64,000 nucleotides of DNA, taken from positions 1,832,501 through 1,896,500 of the forward strand of contig NZ_CP016808.1 of NCBI RefSeq assembly GCF_002741035.1, read 5' to 3'. The notes under the pieces are model-generated. The model was not told the origin of the DNA and did not search any database. It saw nothing but the letters and a program-made list of their open reading frames with translations. Positions 28,927-37,729 of the stretch are shown here, one piece after another. Position 1 is the first letter of the stretch. Each line of letters begins with the position of its first letter. Made by a program: the position numbers and the translations under genes. The DNA is from Paenibacillus sp. BIHB 4019 (GTDB lineage Bacteria; Bacillota; Bacilli; Paenibacillales; Paenibacillaceae).

Positions 28927-30235
28927 AAGCGTTAATATCCGGGCGACCGATGGAAGCATACACGAATTGCCGCTTCTCCATCTCTGCCAAATCAAATATG
29001 TTGCGTCCGTCGATCAAAATCGGCTGCTTAAGCCGCTTTTTCACTTCATCCAAATCCATCTTCACCACTTGCGGCCATTCGGTCAAAATGACACAAGCAT
29101 CGCAGCCGTCAACTGTTTGCAGCAGATCATCCGAATAAACAACATCCGTGCCAATAACCAGCTTCGCTTGTTCAACCGCTACCGGATCATAAGCATGCAC
29201 TTCAGCACCGCGGCTGATAAGCTCGCGAATGATTGGAATCGAAGGCGCAGAGCGCATATCATCTGTCTCCGGCTTAAACGCCAGACCGAGCACGGCAATT
29301 TTTTTGCCTGCAACAGAACCTACAATTGTATCGATTTTTTGCACAAAATGGATCGGCTGATTTTTGTTCGTCGTAATAACCGATTCAATCAGCTTGAATT
29401 CGTACCCGACATTTTTGGAGATGGAAATGAGTGCTTCGGTATCCTTCGGAAAGCAAGAACCGCCAAATCCGATACCGGCGTCTAAAAATTTATTTCCAAT
29501 GCGGCTGTCCAGACCTAGCCCATAAGACAAATCAACGACATTCGCACCGACCCGTTCGCAAATGTTGGAAATATCATTAATGAAGGAAATTTTCATCGCG
29601 AGGAAGGCATTGCTGGCATATTTAATCATTTCAGCCGTCTCAATGTTGGTCTCGACAATGGTCGTGTTGAATGGTTCATGGAGCTCGCGAATGAGCTGCA
29701 TCGCCTGCTTGCTTTCAGCGCCGATGACAGCGCGCTCCATATTCATGCAATCCTTAATGGCCGTGCCTTCACGCAGAAATTCCGGATTGGATACGACATC
29801 AAAGGCTGCCTCTCTTCCGCCTAGATGCCCCCGAATGATCGACTCTACCCGCTTGCCCGTTCCAACGGGCACTGTGCTTTTGTTCACGACGACTTTATAG
29901 CCGTTCAGCGACTTCCCAATCGTCTCGGCCACGCCATCAACGTAAGTCAGATCCGCTTCGCCGGTTGGCGACATTGGCGTGCCCACTGCAATATAAATAA
30001 TATCCGAAGCCTGAATAGCCGCTTCCACGTCGCTTGAGAAGGCAAGTCTTCCCGCTTGGCGGTTCGCGTGTACCAATTCAGCAAGACCCGGCTCATAGAT
30101 GGGAATTTGCCCGTCATTCAGCTGGTCAATTTTGTTTTGGTTAATGTCGGCACAAATGACATGATGGCCTTTCTCTGCGAAGCAAGCGCCGTTCACCAGG
30201 CCAACATAGCCTGTACCAATTATCGTAACTTTCAT
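28907..30235 (-). CDS. ugd: UDP-glucose 6-dehydrogenase
   Basis: A 442-residue enzyme making UDP-glucuronate from UDP-glucose. The NAD fold is IIGTGYVGLVNG; the catalytic cysteine is in GFGGSCFPKDTEAL; KSTVPVGTG and FKPETDDMRSAPS are family motifs. Its start overlaps the galU stop (TAATG), so the two successive pathway steps are translationally coupled. It predicts a uronic-acid-containing, acidic polysaccharide. Confidence 0.96.
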   Translation of the reverse strand: MKVTIIGTGYVGLVNGACFAEKGHHVICADINQNKIDQLNDGQIPIYEPGLAELVHANRQAGRLAFSSDVEAAIQASDIIYIAVGTPMSPTGEADLTYVDGVAETIGKSLNGYKVVVNKSTVPVGTGKRVESIIRGHLGGREAAFDVVSNPEFLREGTAIKDCMNMERAVIGAESKQAMQLIRELHEPFNTTIVETNIETAEMIKYASNAFLAMKISFINDISNICERVGANVVDLSYGLGLDSRIGNKFLDAGIGFGGSCFPKDTEALISISKNVGYEFKLIESVITTNKNQPIHFVQKIDTIVGSVAGKKIAVLGLAFKPETDDMRSAPSIPIIRELISRGAEVHAYDPVAVEQAKLVIGTDVVYSDDLLQTVDGCDACVILTEWPQVVKMDLDEVKKRLKQPILIDGRNIFDLAEMEKRQFVYASIGRPDINAYASQIG

Positions 30236-31119
30236 TATGCATTCACTCCACTTTTCGCACGGCTTAAAATCTGTTCAAGCGATTTGATTAAATCTGCGGA
30301 AAACTCCTGACGTTCGAGTGCGAACTCTACATTTGTCAAAATAAAGCCCGGAATTTCACCGACATCGTAACGTCTGCCCTCAAATAGATAAGCGAGCACG
30401 TCCTCGACCTGGTTCAGCTTTTGCAGCGCATCGGTCAATTGGATTTCCTGGCCAGCTCCAACCTCTTGCTGCTCAATCAGGTTGAATACTTCCGGCGTCA
30501 GCACATACCGTCCCATAATGGCAAAGTTGGAAGGTGCTGTGCCCAGCTTCGGCTTCTCCACCAAATTGTTCACTTTAATAAACCGATCATTCACCTCAGA
30601 TGGATCAATAATGCCATAACGCGCCGTTTCTTTATCCGGTACATGCTGTACGCCGATAACCGATTTGCCCGTTTGCTCAAAAGCATCAATCAACTGCTTC
30701 GTGCATGGCGTCTCGCCTTTAACGATGTCATCACCGAGCAGCACGGCGAAAGGCTCATTGCCGATAAACTTGCGTGCGCACCAAATCGCGTGCCCGAGGC
30801 CTTTTGGTTCTTTTTGACGAATATAATGAATGTCGACTTTGGAAATTTCCTGTACCTTCTCAAGCAGATGCAGCTTTTGATTTTTCAGCAAATTCGCTTC
30901 CAGCTCAAACGCATTGTCAAAATGGTCCTCGATCGAACGTTTGCCTTTGCCCGTTACAATAATAATTTCTTCAATCCCGGATTGTACGGCCTCTTCTACA
31001 ATATATTGAATCGTTGGCTTGTCCAAGACGGGGAGCATCTCTTTCGGCATCGCCTTTGTTGCTGGCAAAAACCTCGTTCCAAGTCCGGCTGCCGGAATAA
31101 TCGCTTTTGTTACTTTCAT
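30235..31119 (-). CDS. galU: UTP–glucose-1-phosphate uridylyltransferase
   Basis: A 294-residue nucleotidyltransferase making UDP-glucose. The N-terminal [27 protein letters not shown] holds the uridine/phosphate-binding glycines and the activating lysine. [21 protein letters not shown] and [10 protein letters not shown] are typical. GGGAGGG precedes the ATG. The gene supplies ugd, and possibly the PilZ-linked synthase upstream. Confidence 0.96.
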   Translation of the reverse strand: MKVTKAIIPAAGLGTRFLPATKAMPKEMLPVLDKPTIQYIVEEAVQSGIEEIIIVTGKGKRSIEDHFDNAFELEANLLKNQKLHLLEKVQEISKVDIHYIRQKEPKGLGHAIWCARKFIGNEPFAVLLGDDIVKGETPCTKQLIDAFEQTGKSVIGVQHVPDKETARYGIIDPSEVNDRFIKVNNLVEKPKLGTAPSNFAIMGRYVLTPEVFNLIEQQEVGAGQEIQLTDALQKLNQVEDVLAYLFEGRRYDVGEIPGFILTNVEFALERQEFSADLIKSLEQILSRAKSGVNA

Positions 31120-31151
31120 CGCAAATCCCTCCCAAGTTAGATAAAACGTGA

Positions 31152-32399
31152 TTACACTTCAATAAACACGATACTATTTATCTGAACATCCGTTGCCGCA
31201 AGACGGCTTTTCCATTCCTGTGCAACCGGAGCGAGTACCCGGTTCTCCTTGATTACGAGCGTATGCCAATCGGCCAGCTCTGCAATCGTCTGCGCTTCCG
31301 AGCAATGAACATAAGAAGGCAAATCCCAGATTACAACTTCGTAGCTGTCCCGAAGCTGCGCCATCAATTCCTCAGCCGAAGTTTTCATGGATAGGCTTCC
31401 GCCTACCACGCATACCTCGATGAAATCCAGCTGCTGTCCAGCGGTTTTGATTTTGCCATAAAAGCCAGGGCTAATCGGCCATTCCGCATAGCCTTTTTTG
31501 CCGGAAGCCGTATTTGGCAGCTTGCCGTTCGGGTTAAACCTCACCCAAGCGACCTTGCTTTCCACAGCCAGCTTCTGCGCCAGCTGCTTGCTGATATTCC
31601 CGCTCGCACTCTTGCGGTCAAGCGTTCCAAAGGCCAATGTACGTTTCCCGCTTTTCTCCATCACATGGCGGTAACGCATTGCACGAGACTTCGCTTCCTC
31701 TGCCGCACGGCGCTTCAGCCATCCCCCATAAAACGGAATTGCAGCTTCCGCCCGGCTGGCGAGCTTCGTCGTTTCCATCGGAACCTCGGCGAATATCGCT
31801 TGCACTTCCGGTGCTGTCTGCAGCTTGCGCGACATCATATGCAGCAAAAGCCATAAGCACAATAAGATAATCAGTCCGCCAACAAATGAGAGCAGCATAT
31901 AAAATAACGGATTGGCGCTCACATAAACCGCTTTTTCCGGGCTTGCTTTATGCAATAAAACAACATTGTTGATTTTGAACAGCTCCAAGCTTTGCGAGCG
32001 GAACACGCTAACGATGGTGTTGGCAATGGACGCTGCCTGCTTACGGTCACCATCGGTTACGGTAATTCGGATAACCTGCGAGAGCTCGACGCTTTTCGCG
32101 CTAACTTTGGCAGCCAGTTGATCTGTGCTGTAAGGCAGGCCAAGCGCCGCAATTACCTGCTCCAAAATCAGTGGATTTTTCAAAATAACATTATACGTAT
32201 CCATCAGCTTGAGACTGCCTTGAATGGAAGTGAAATTATCACTTGTCTCTTGTGAGGTTATTACAATTTCAGCCGTTGCCTTATAAGACGGAGGACTTTG
32301 CATTTTCACATAGCCCACTGCGACTGACAGCAGCAGTGCCGGAATAATGACAAACGGCAATCTGCGGATGATCAGCTTAACCATTCTGTGTATTTCCAA
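31152..32399 (-). CDS. Wzz-like chain-length protein with a degenerate BY-kinase-like domain
   Basis: A 415-residue protein: N-terminal Wzz module with two membrane segments ([17 protein letters not shown] and [21 protein letters not shown]) around an extracellular loop, then a cytoplasmic domain laid out like a bacterial tyrosine kinase. The nucleotide motifs are lost: the Walker A place reads [14 protein letters not shown], the Walker A' place [11 protein letters not shown], and the Walker B place [11 protein letters not shown]. There is no tyrosine cluster at the C-terminus. It probably controls polymerisation without kinase activity. The TTG start has AAGGGG 9 bases upstream; an ATG three codons earlier is the alternative. 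Confidence 0.75.
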   Translation of the reverse strand: MEIHRMVKLIIRRLPFVIIPALLLSVAVGYVKMQSPPSYKATAEIVITSQETSDNFTSIQGSLKLMDTYNVILKNPLILEQVIAALGLPYSTDQLAAKVSAKSVELSQVIRITVTDGDRKQAASIANTIVSVFRSQSLELFKINNVVLLHKASPEKAVYVSANPLFYMLLSFVGGLIILLCLWLLLHMMSRKLQTAPEVQAIFAEVPMETTKLASRAEAAIPFYGGWLKRRAAEEAKSRAMRYRHVMEKSGKRTLAFGTLDRKSASGNISKQLAQKLAVESKVAWVRFNPNGKLPNTASGKKGYAEWPISPGFYGKIKTAGQQLDFIEVCVVGGSLSMKTSAEELMAQLRDSYEVVIWDLPSYVHCSEAQTIAELADWHTLVIKENRVLAPVAQEWKSRLAATDVQINSIVFIEV

Positions 32400-32467
32400 A
32401 TCTCTCATCCCCTTGCAAAACAATCATTCGCCCGTCATAGCCTGGCGTTTATTCCTATTCAGACTGT

Positions 32468-34714
32468 CTATGACTTGGAGTTTGCTTCTGCCGGTACAAT
32501 GCCAGAACGCAGCTCCTTGCTTGGCGGTATGCTGCTGGACTCCCCCAGCAGCAGGCTTAAATCAAAAGCTTCATCAAATACAATGGCCGCTGTCATCTTA
32601 TTGCGCTTGGCCCAGCCCACGCGGATAAGGCGACCATTTGCCTCGAACGCCGAGCCGATAATTTGCAGCCTGACCTTCTTGCCTTCATGCATCGCCGCCT
32701 TCTGCGGAAGCTCAATTCGGCAGCCCGTGTAGCTAATATCCAGCAGCTGTGTCCGGTAGCGGTCTTCTTGATCGACCACGATCGAAGCACGCCGCTTCAG
32801 CCTAACTCTCGGGGACTTGCGATTTATCGACTTATAGGTGTACTTGAAATTAGAAAGATAACTGGTTATAGAAGTCCATACGCCCGCCTGGAAAATGCCC
32901 TTAACGAACTCATCCGCACTGCCGTATACTTCAGCAAGCCATTTGCGCTCCTCATCGATGTTGCTCCAATGAAGCTTGAAGCCCACCTGAAATCCGGAGC
33001 CATGCTTATCATAAAATATTTTTTCGGCAGCTACGCGTATAGCGTCCTGGGATAATGGAATATCCAGCTCCATGCGCTCTGGAAGCGGCAAAATCGAGTC
33101 CGTATAAATACGGCAGCCTGTTTCGCTAATATCCAGTGTCCTGACGCTTTCCATCTTCAGCTCTTCATCTTCCATATAACGAAGCGTGAGCGGCAGCTCC
33201 TTCGCAAAGCGTTCCGCCTCCCGCATGCGCGGGCGTTCAAAACCAAGCAACAGCGCGAGAAGCAGGAATACTCCGTTATAACCTAGCCAAAATAAATTAA
33301 TAAGCATAGGCTGCAATTCATTTTCTCCCGCCCCTGCAATACGCCCCACATTTAAACCCATCAGTACAATTGACAGCGCCAGCAGAACAAACAATGGCAT
33401 CATATAACGATAATTAATAGACGTTTTGTTCTGATAAATGCCTTTCGGCGTCACTTCAAAGGGAATAGCCTTGCGGAAGATTGTTTCCTGAAGGGCTGCG
33501 AGGAATAACGTTGGCGTCATGGCCGTCTCGTAAACATTGTTCCAGAACACATTAAGCTTCTTATTCGTTAAATAAGGTACAACGGTAACCGAGAACAAGA
33601 AATATGGCAGCCAGAAAATAAGCAGTTGTTTCAAGCTTGTTTCAAGAATCGCCACACCAAAGGTTAAAAAGAGCATAGGGGACAATATGTACATAAAGCG
33701 TGTGACGCCAAAGTACCAATACAGCAGGTTGGAGAAATAAAGCAGGCGCTGCATCAATGATAAACCCTTTGCCTCAAGCGGATTGGACATCCTCGTCGTC
33801 TGTATCGTGCCCCTTGCCCAACGGGCCCGCTGTTTGATTTGATCGGATATGGACTCAGACGTTAGTCCTAGTGCCAGCACCTCATTCAAGCAATAAGAAT
33901 CAAACCCATTGGATTGAAGCTTCATCCCTGTAGCCAAATCCTCTGTTATCGTTCCAATAACGAAACCACCAATATGGTCAATGGCGCTGCGCCGGAAGAT
34001 GCAGTTGCTGCCCACATAAATAACAGCATTAAAACGGTCTCTTCCAGATTGAATAAGCCGCATAAACATATCTTGTTCGTTCGGAATGTTACGCCCTTGG
34101 TAATAGTTGTATTGGAAAATATCTTCGTTGTAAAAAACTTGGGGCGTTTGTACGTAAGCAAGCTTCTCATTCTCTGCAAAAAAACCTACCGTTCGCTGTA
34201 AAAAATCCGGTTTTGGCATCATATCGGCATCTAAAGTAAGGAGCAAATCGCCCTTCATCTTCGTCAGCGCATGATTCAAATTGCCCGCTTTAGCATGCTC
34301 ATTTCCGGGACGATCGAGATAATGAACGCCTAAACCTTCGGCTAATTCTCTCATTTCCGCTCGTTTTCCATCATCGCACACCCAAATATTTAACAAATGT
34401 TCCGGATAATTCAAGTTTTTACAAGCAAGGATGGTTTTTCTAACCAAGGATGGCGGTTCATTGTAGGTAGCGATTGTAACATCCACAGAATAAAGGTTGT
34501 CAGGTAATGGCGCAGGCTTTCTTTCAGTGGGTTTTAGCAGAAGAATGTGGAATAAAACGGATTGAAAAATAGAAATGATTTCAAAAAATAGTAACAACGA
34601 TCCAAAAATTAATGACCAGCCAGATGGGAGCGTTTGTACAAGTCTCCATACTAGATACACGATCATGATAGCAATGGATACTGTTGTTAATATGTACCTA
34701 GCTTTTGTTTTCAA
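32468..34714 (-). CDS. Membrane polysaccharide synthase (BcsA-like GT2) with two PilZ-like domains
   Basis: A 748-residue processive-type GT2. Two N-terminal membrane segments precede the catalytic domain: VDVTIATYNEP, WVCDDGKR, LTLDADMMPKPDF, the TED in GTITEDLAT, and QRARWARG. Four to six membrane segments follow. From about residue 492 a first PilZ-like domain has RPRMR (RxxxR) and LDISETG (DxSxxG). A second, from about 632, has RLKRR and LDISYTG. c-di-GMP binding by PilZ would open the synthase, as in BcsA. The product is not certain to be cellulose. The start is TTG. The gene lies between the riboswitch-controlled GH26 gene and the Wzz-like gene. Confidence 0.88.
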   Translation of the reverse strand: MKTKARYILTTVSIAIMIVYLVWRLVQTLPSGWSLIFGSLLLFFEIISIFQSVLFHILLLKPTERKPAPLPDNLYSVDVTIATYNEPPSLVRKTILACKNLNYPEHLLNIWVCDDGKRAEMRELAEGLGVHYLDRPGNEHAKAGNLNHALTKMKGDLLLTLDADMMPKPDFLQRTVGFFAENEKLAYVQTPQVFYNEDIFQYNYYQGRNIPNEQDMFMRLIQSGRDRFNAVIYVGSNCIFRRSAIDHIGGFVIGTITEDLATGMKLQSNGFDSYCLNEVLALGLTSESISDQIKQRARWARGTIQTTRMSNPLEAKGLSLMQRLLYFSNLLYWYFGVTRFMYILSPMLFLTFGVAILETSLKQLLIFWLPYFLFSVTVVPYLTNKKLNVFWNNVYETAMTPTLFLAALQETIFRKAIPFEVTPKGIYQNKTSINYRYMMPLFVLLALSIVLMGLNVGRIAGAGENELQPMLINLFWLGYNGVFLLLALLLGFERPRMREAERFAKELPLTLRYMEDEELKMESVRTLDISETGCRIYTDSILPLPERMELDIPLSQDAIRVAAEKIFYDKHGSGFQVGFKLHWSNIDEERKWLAEVYGSADEFVKGIFQAGVWTSITSYLSNFKYTYKSINRKSPRVRLKRRASIVVDQEDRYRTQLLDISYTGCRIELPQKAAMHEGKKVRLQIIGSAFEANGRLIRVGWAKRNKMTAAIVFDEAFDLSLLLGESSSIPPSKELRSGIVPAEANSKS

Positions 34715-34960
34715 ATAACCCCAATCCTTTGCGCTCTATTTATTCGCCATAATTCCATTCCTTTTCTGACTAATCTACAACATGGATTGACTATACTGTC
34801 TATTTTCGCTGTCGATATTTGTTAAATCGGCCGGAAATATGATATTTTTGGCGGCTAAGGCTCAAATTCAAAGTTATCTTATCACAATCCTTGCCCCTTT
34901 AAAAGTTAATTTTTCTTCTTAACATCGTAATCTCATTGGCAAAAGTGTAGAAAAAAAGCG

Positions 34961-35005
34961 AAAAAACTCTAATTTTACGCGGTTTACGCGAAATTAGAGT
35001 TTTTT
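34961..35005. terminator. Bidirectional terminator between GH26 and the synthase
   Basis: AAAAAACTCTAATTT pairs perfectly with AAATTAGAGTTTTTT. On the minus strand it lies 80 bases after the GH26 stop, so the synthase must have its own promoter. Within the rest of the 34715–35087 spacer I see no gene and only weak −10 candidates. Confidence 0.88.
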
Positions 35006-35087
35006 CAGAATACCTATTTAGTATTATATCAGCCATTGTTTGATAGAGTTGAAACCAGGACTTAACTACTAGCCCAGTCTAGTTCTA

Positions 35088-36035
35088 TTAAAGCGTTTTT
35101 TGCAGCGTTTGGTAAGCGCTCAGGCTATCAGCCGACGAATCGATATGCCAGTCCAGCTCTTTGTTTTCGTTGAACCAGATCAGGCCTTTAATTTGGCTGT
35201 ACGCTGGCGATTGAACTTGATTCATCGCATCAATAACCCACTCGTTTTTGCTGCCGCCGCTTTCTGTTGTGCCAGTTTCAGCGATAATGATCGGCTTGCT
35301 CGACATGCTTGTCAACGCTTTGTACGAAGCGTAGAACACGTCGTTAAAGCTTCTCCACGAGCTCCACGATTCTTTCGTTCCAAAGTTGTAGCCATCGATC
35401 GAAAGCAGGTCTACGTAAGCATCACCTGGGTACATAGCTGTAAACGATGCGTTTTTGCCAACATTTTCAGCGTTTACGTTGTACATGAATTTCACATTCG
35501 TTGCGCCTTGCTCTCTGAAAATCGTAACGACACGTTGGAATGCCGCTTTGTAAGTCTCGTTTGTGTTAACTGTGCTGTCGCCAACGCCCCAGCCGTACCA
35601 GTTGCCATTGCCTTCGTGGAAAATGCGAAGCCAAATTTCAGGGTTTTTGTTAGCTGCTTGCCAGTTAACCAGTTGTTTTGCCGTTTGTTTCAGGTAAGCG
35701 TCTACTACGCCTCTATTTATATCAGCAGTCGAATATTCTTTGTAATTTTTATTTTTAAACTCAAGGGTAAGTAGGTTAATCGAACCATTATTATTTACAT
35801 AGTCCATAAAGCCCTTCCATTCATTAATCCCTTGGTTCGAGTTGACAAAAGTATGTACAACATCTTGGTGTCCACCAATCAGTTCCTCGTAAGCAGCGAT
35901 GTTGTTCAAGCTTTGGTTCGGCCAAGTGCCGATCCATGCTCCGTTGTAAAAGTTGGTTTTTGCGCTAGCAGGGAGTGCCCAGAGTAATGTCGATGCGAGC
36001 ATAAGGAGTGTAAGAGCGAATTTTGTAGTTTTCAT
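35088..36035 (-). CDS. Secreted GH26-like glycoside hydrolase
   Basis: A 315-residue exported protein: signal peptide about 1–25 (LTLLMLASTLLWALPASA), then a single TIM-barrel domain of the GH26 (beta-mannanase-like) kind. The acid/base is predicted at Glu141 in RIFHEGNGNWYGW and the nucleophile at Glu253 in IIIAETG. There is no carbohydrate-binding module. The ATG has GGGGAGG 8 bases upstream. Its roughly 380-nt leader contains two c-di-GMP-I riboswitches. A likely role is trimming or releasing the polysaccharide made by the neighbouring synthase; mannan degradation for nutrition is the alternative. Confidence 0.85.
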   Translation of the reverse strand: MKTTKFALTLLMLASTLLWALPASAKTNFYNGAWIGTWPNQSLNNIAAYEELIGGHQDVVHTFVNSNQGINEWKGFMDYVNNNGSINLLTLEFKNKNYKEYSTADINRGVVDAYLKQTAKQLVNWQAANKNPEIWLRIFHEGNGNWYGWGVGDSTVNTNETYKAAFQRVVTIFREQGATNVKFMYNVNAENVGKNASFTAMYPGDAYVDLLSIDGYNFGTKESWSSWRSFNDVFYASYKALTSMSSKPIIIAETGTTESGGSKNEWVIDAMNQVQSPAYSQIKGLIWFNENKELDWHIDSSADSLSAYQTLQKTL

Positions 36036-36118
36036 AGTAAGTTCCTCCCCTGAGCGAATGATGGTACGTGGTCCGAAGAACACGCCACACCTTCATCAGG
36101 CAAAGGAGGCTATGTCGG

Positions 36119-36205
36119 GCTTCGGCAGCTGGCGAGCATATCCTGTTAAAGGATGAAGCCCCTGTAGCTTTGCGCACATCAGGTTTCCCTGAGTTTGCCT
36201 TTTCG
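36119..36205 (-). promoter_or_regulatory. Proximal c-di-GMP-I (GEMM-I) riboswitch
   Basis: Minus strand GGCAAAC, then a CAGG-GAAA-CCTG hairpin with a GNRA tetraloop, then GCGCAAAGCTACAGGGGC and, after a variable hairpin, GCCAGCTGCCGA. This order of conserved blocks is that of class I c-di-GMP aptamers. It shares 52 identical bases with the distal copy. Its 3' end is followed by GCCTCC, which could pair with the GGGGAGG ribosome binding site of the GH26 gene. Confidence 0.85.
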
Positions 36206-36217
36206 TGCTTGTAAGCA

Positions 36218-36258
36218 ATAAAAAAAGATAGTCCCTGCTCCCGAAAGAACAAAGTCTA
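36218..36258 (-). terminator. Terminator between the two riboswitches
   Basis: Minus strand 13-bp stem TAGACTTTGTTCT/GGAGCAGGGACTA (one mismatch, several G·U pairs) with a TTCG loop, followed by seven T in TCTTTTTTTATT. It lies directly after the distal aptamer and is its probable expression platform. Confidence 0.75.
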
Positions 36259-36290
36259 CCTTGATTAATAAAGGAAGAATCGATGTTGAA

Positions 36291-36374
36291 TTCGGTAGCT
36301 GGCGAGCATATTCCGTTAGGAATGAAGCCCCTGTAGCTTTGCGCACATCAGGTTTCCCTGAGTTTGCCTTTTCG
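36291..36374 (-). promoter_or_regulatory. Distal c-di-GMP-I (GEMM-I) riboswitch
   Basis: Same block order as the proximal copy: GGCAAAC, GAAA tetraloop hairpin, GCGCAAAGCTACAGGGGC, GCCAGCTACCGA. The two copies are offset by 169 bases. It is the first to be transcribed and is followed by an intrinsic terminator. Confidence 0.85.
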
Positions 36375-36419
36375 TTAAACGATCTAGGTATAAAGTACGA
36401 GCTAAAGTAATATGGTGCT

Positions 36420-36449
36420 ATTGTACACCTTAAGCGCAAATTTCGTCAA
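36420..36449 (-). promoter_or_regulatory. Promoter of the riboswitch–GH26 transcript
   Basis: Minus strand TTGACG, 18-bp spacer, TACAAT, placing the transcript start about 40 bases before the distal aptamer. Confidence 0.65.
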
Positions 36450-36466
36450 TTTATTTTTTCATAAAT

Positions 36467-37726
36467 TTATACAACGAAAAAATATCCATTAAAGTAGCAA
36501 ATCGCATACACAATATGAAGCAGGAAAAACATCATGAAATAAAACATTTGCAGCGCCTTATTATTTTTCAGCACATCCGCAAAATAAAGGTAAAAGGGGA
36601 ACGCCACCATGACATAACGTGGAATGCTCTGCAAAAATTCGGCGCTGGCGAACGGAATGAGCATAAGCAGCAAACCATAGGCAAAAAACAGCCATTCATG
36701 AGCATTACGGCGAATATCTTTCCAGCGCATAATAAGAAAGGCAGCAAAAATGACGAGGACGGCATTCGCGATAATAAAGGCAAGCAGGCCATTTTCCCAG
36801 CCGCCATTTCCTGAGAAATAAGGCTTTTGGAGAAAATGAATATAGTTCGAGAACGGAGCAACCGTCTTGCGATACCAGTTGATGCTTTGCTCGGTAATCG
36901 GAGCCAGCATATCGCCAGTAAGCCATTTCATGTACAACAGATAACCGGCTAGCGGCAGCGCCGAAATGATTGCATAGCCTAAATACTTCGTGTCCTTCCA
37001 CTTGAAACGGTACAGCCTGTGTTCGATCAACAGCGTACCCACAACGAAAAACAAGTTGACGAAGCCCAAGTTGCGCGTCACAGCGGACAAGCCCCCGAAC
37101 AGAAACGCGAGAAAATATCGTTTTTGCATCGCATAATAGACGGTCATTAACGATAGCATGAGGAACAGGCTCTCTGTATAAGGCACGGCATAGAAGATGG
37201 CGGTCGGAAAAATGAGCAGCAGCAGCACCGCGACTTGGGCATGCTCCTGTTTCAGCCCTCTTTTTAAACAAATGCCATAAAAATAAAAAAGCGATACGAG
37301 CAAAAACAAATTCGATAAAACCGATCCTACGACTGTCGCATCGTATTTAGAAATAGACTCCACCAAAAAGACTAACAAAGGGTATAAAGGAAAAAAAACC
37401 CAATTTGCACTAGGATGCGATTCGTTGATGTTATACGTATCATAGCCATTTTCGGCAATTCCCAAATACCATACGCTGTCAAATTTCCTTAGATCCTCGA
37501 AGCTCGGCTTCTTCAGCTGTGAAATATCCGTCTGGATCGAGAGCTGGCTCGATGTAAAATCATGCCCCTGCACGACCGTATAGTCTGGCGGAATTTGATA
37601 GTTCGGGAACAGATTCATGCCGAGAAAGCCTGCAAAATAAAGCAATATTCTCGTTATGACAAACAAGGATAATAGGAAGATCAAAACTTGCGTATTCGAT
37701 TTTGCTTTAAGCAGCAGCGATTCCAT
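36467..37726 (-). CDS. PIG-V-like membrane glycosyltransferase (GT-C type)
   Basis: A 419-residue polytopic protein with about ten membrane segments. The first loop has FDSVWYLGIAENGYD and ANWVFFPLYPLL, typical of the PIG-V/Gpi18-like mannosyltransferase family, which uses polyprenyl-phosphate sugars. It is 3 bp after the GtrB-like gene, and its ribosome binding site includes that gene's stop codon. The pair resembles a lipid-carrier glycosylation module: one gene makes the polyprenyl-P-sugar, the other transfers it outside the cell. The acceptor is unknown. Confidence 0.82.
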   Translation of the reverse strand: MESLLLKAKSNTQVLIFLLSLFVITRILLYFAGFLGMNLFPNYQIPPDYTVVQGHDFTSSQLSIQTDISQLKKPSFEDLRKFDSVWYLGIAENGYDTYNINESHPSANWVFFPLYPLLVFLVESISKYDATVVGSVLSNLFLLVSLFYFYGICLKRGLKQEHAQVAVLLLLIFPTAIFYAVPYTESLFLMLSLMTVYYAMQKRYFLAFLFGGLSAVTRNLGFVNLFFVVGTLLIEHRLYRFKWKDTKYLGYAIISALPLAGYLLYMKWLTGDMLAPITEQSINWYRKTVAPFSNYIHFLQKPYFSGNGGWENGLLAFIIANAVLVIFAAFLIMRWKDIRRNAHEWLFFAYGLLLMLIPFASAEFLQSIPRYVMVAFPFYLYFADVLKNNKALQMFYFMMFFLLHIVYAICYFNGYFFVV

Positions 37727-37729
37727 TCG

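Noticed and set aside
32468..34714. Calling the synthase a bona fide cellulose synthase (bcsA)
   Set aside because: No bcsB, bcsZ or other cellulose genes are present, and the two-PilZ layout and GH26 neighbour leave the product open.
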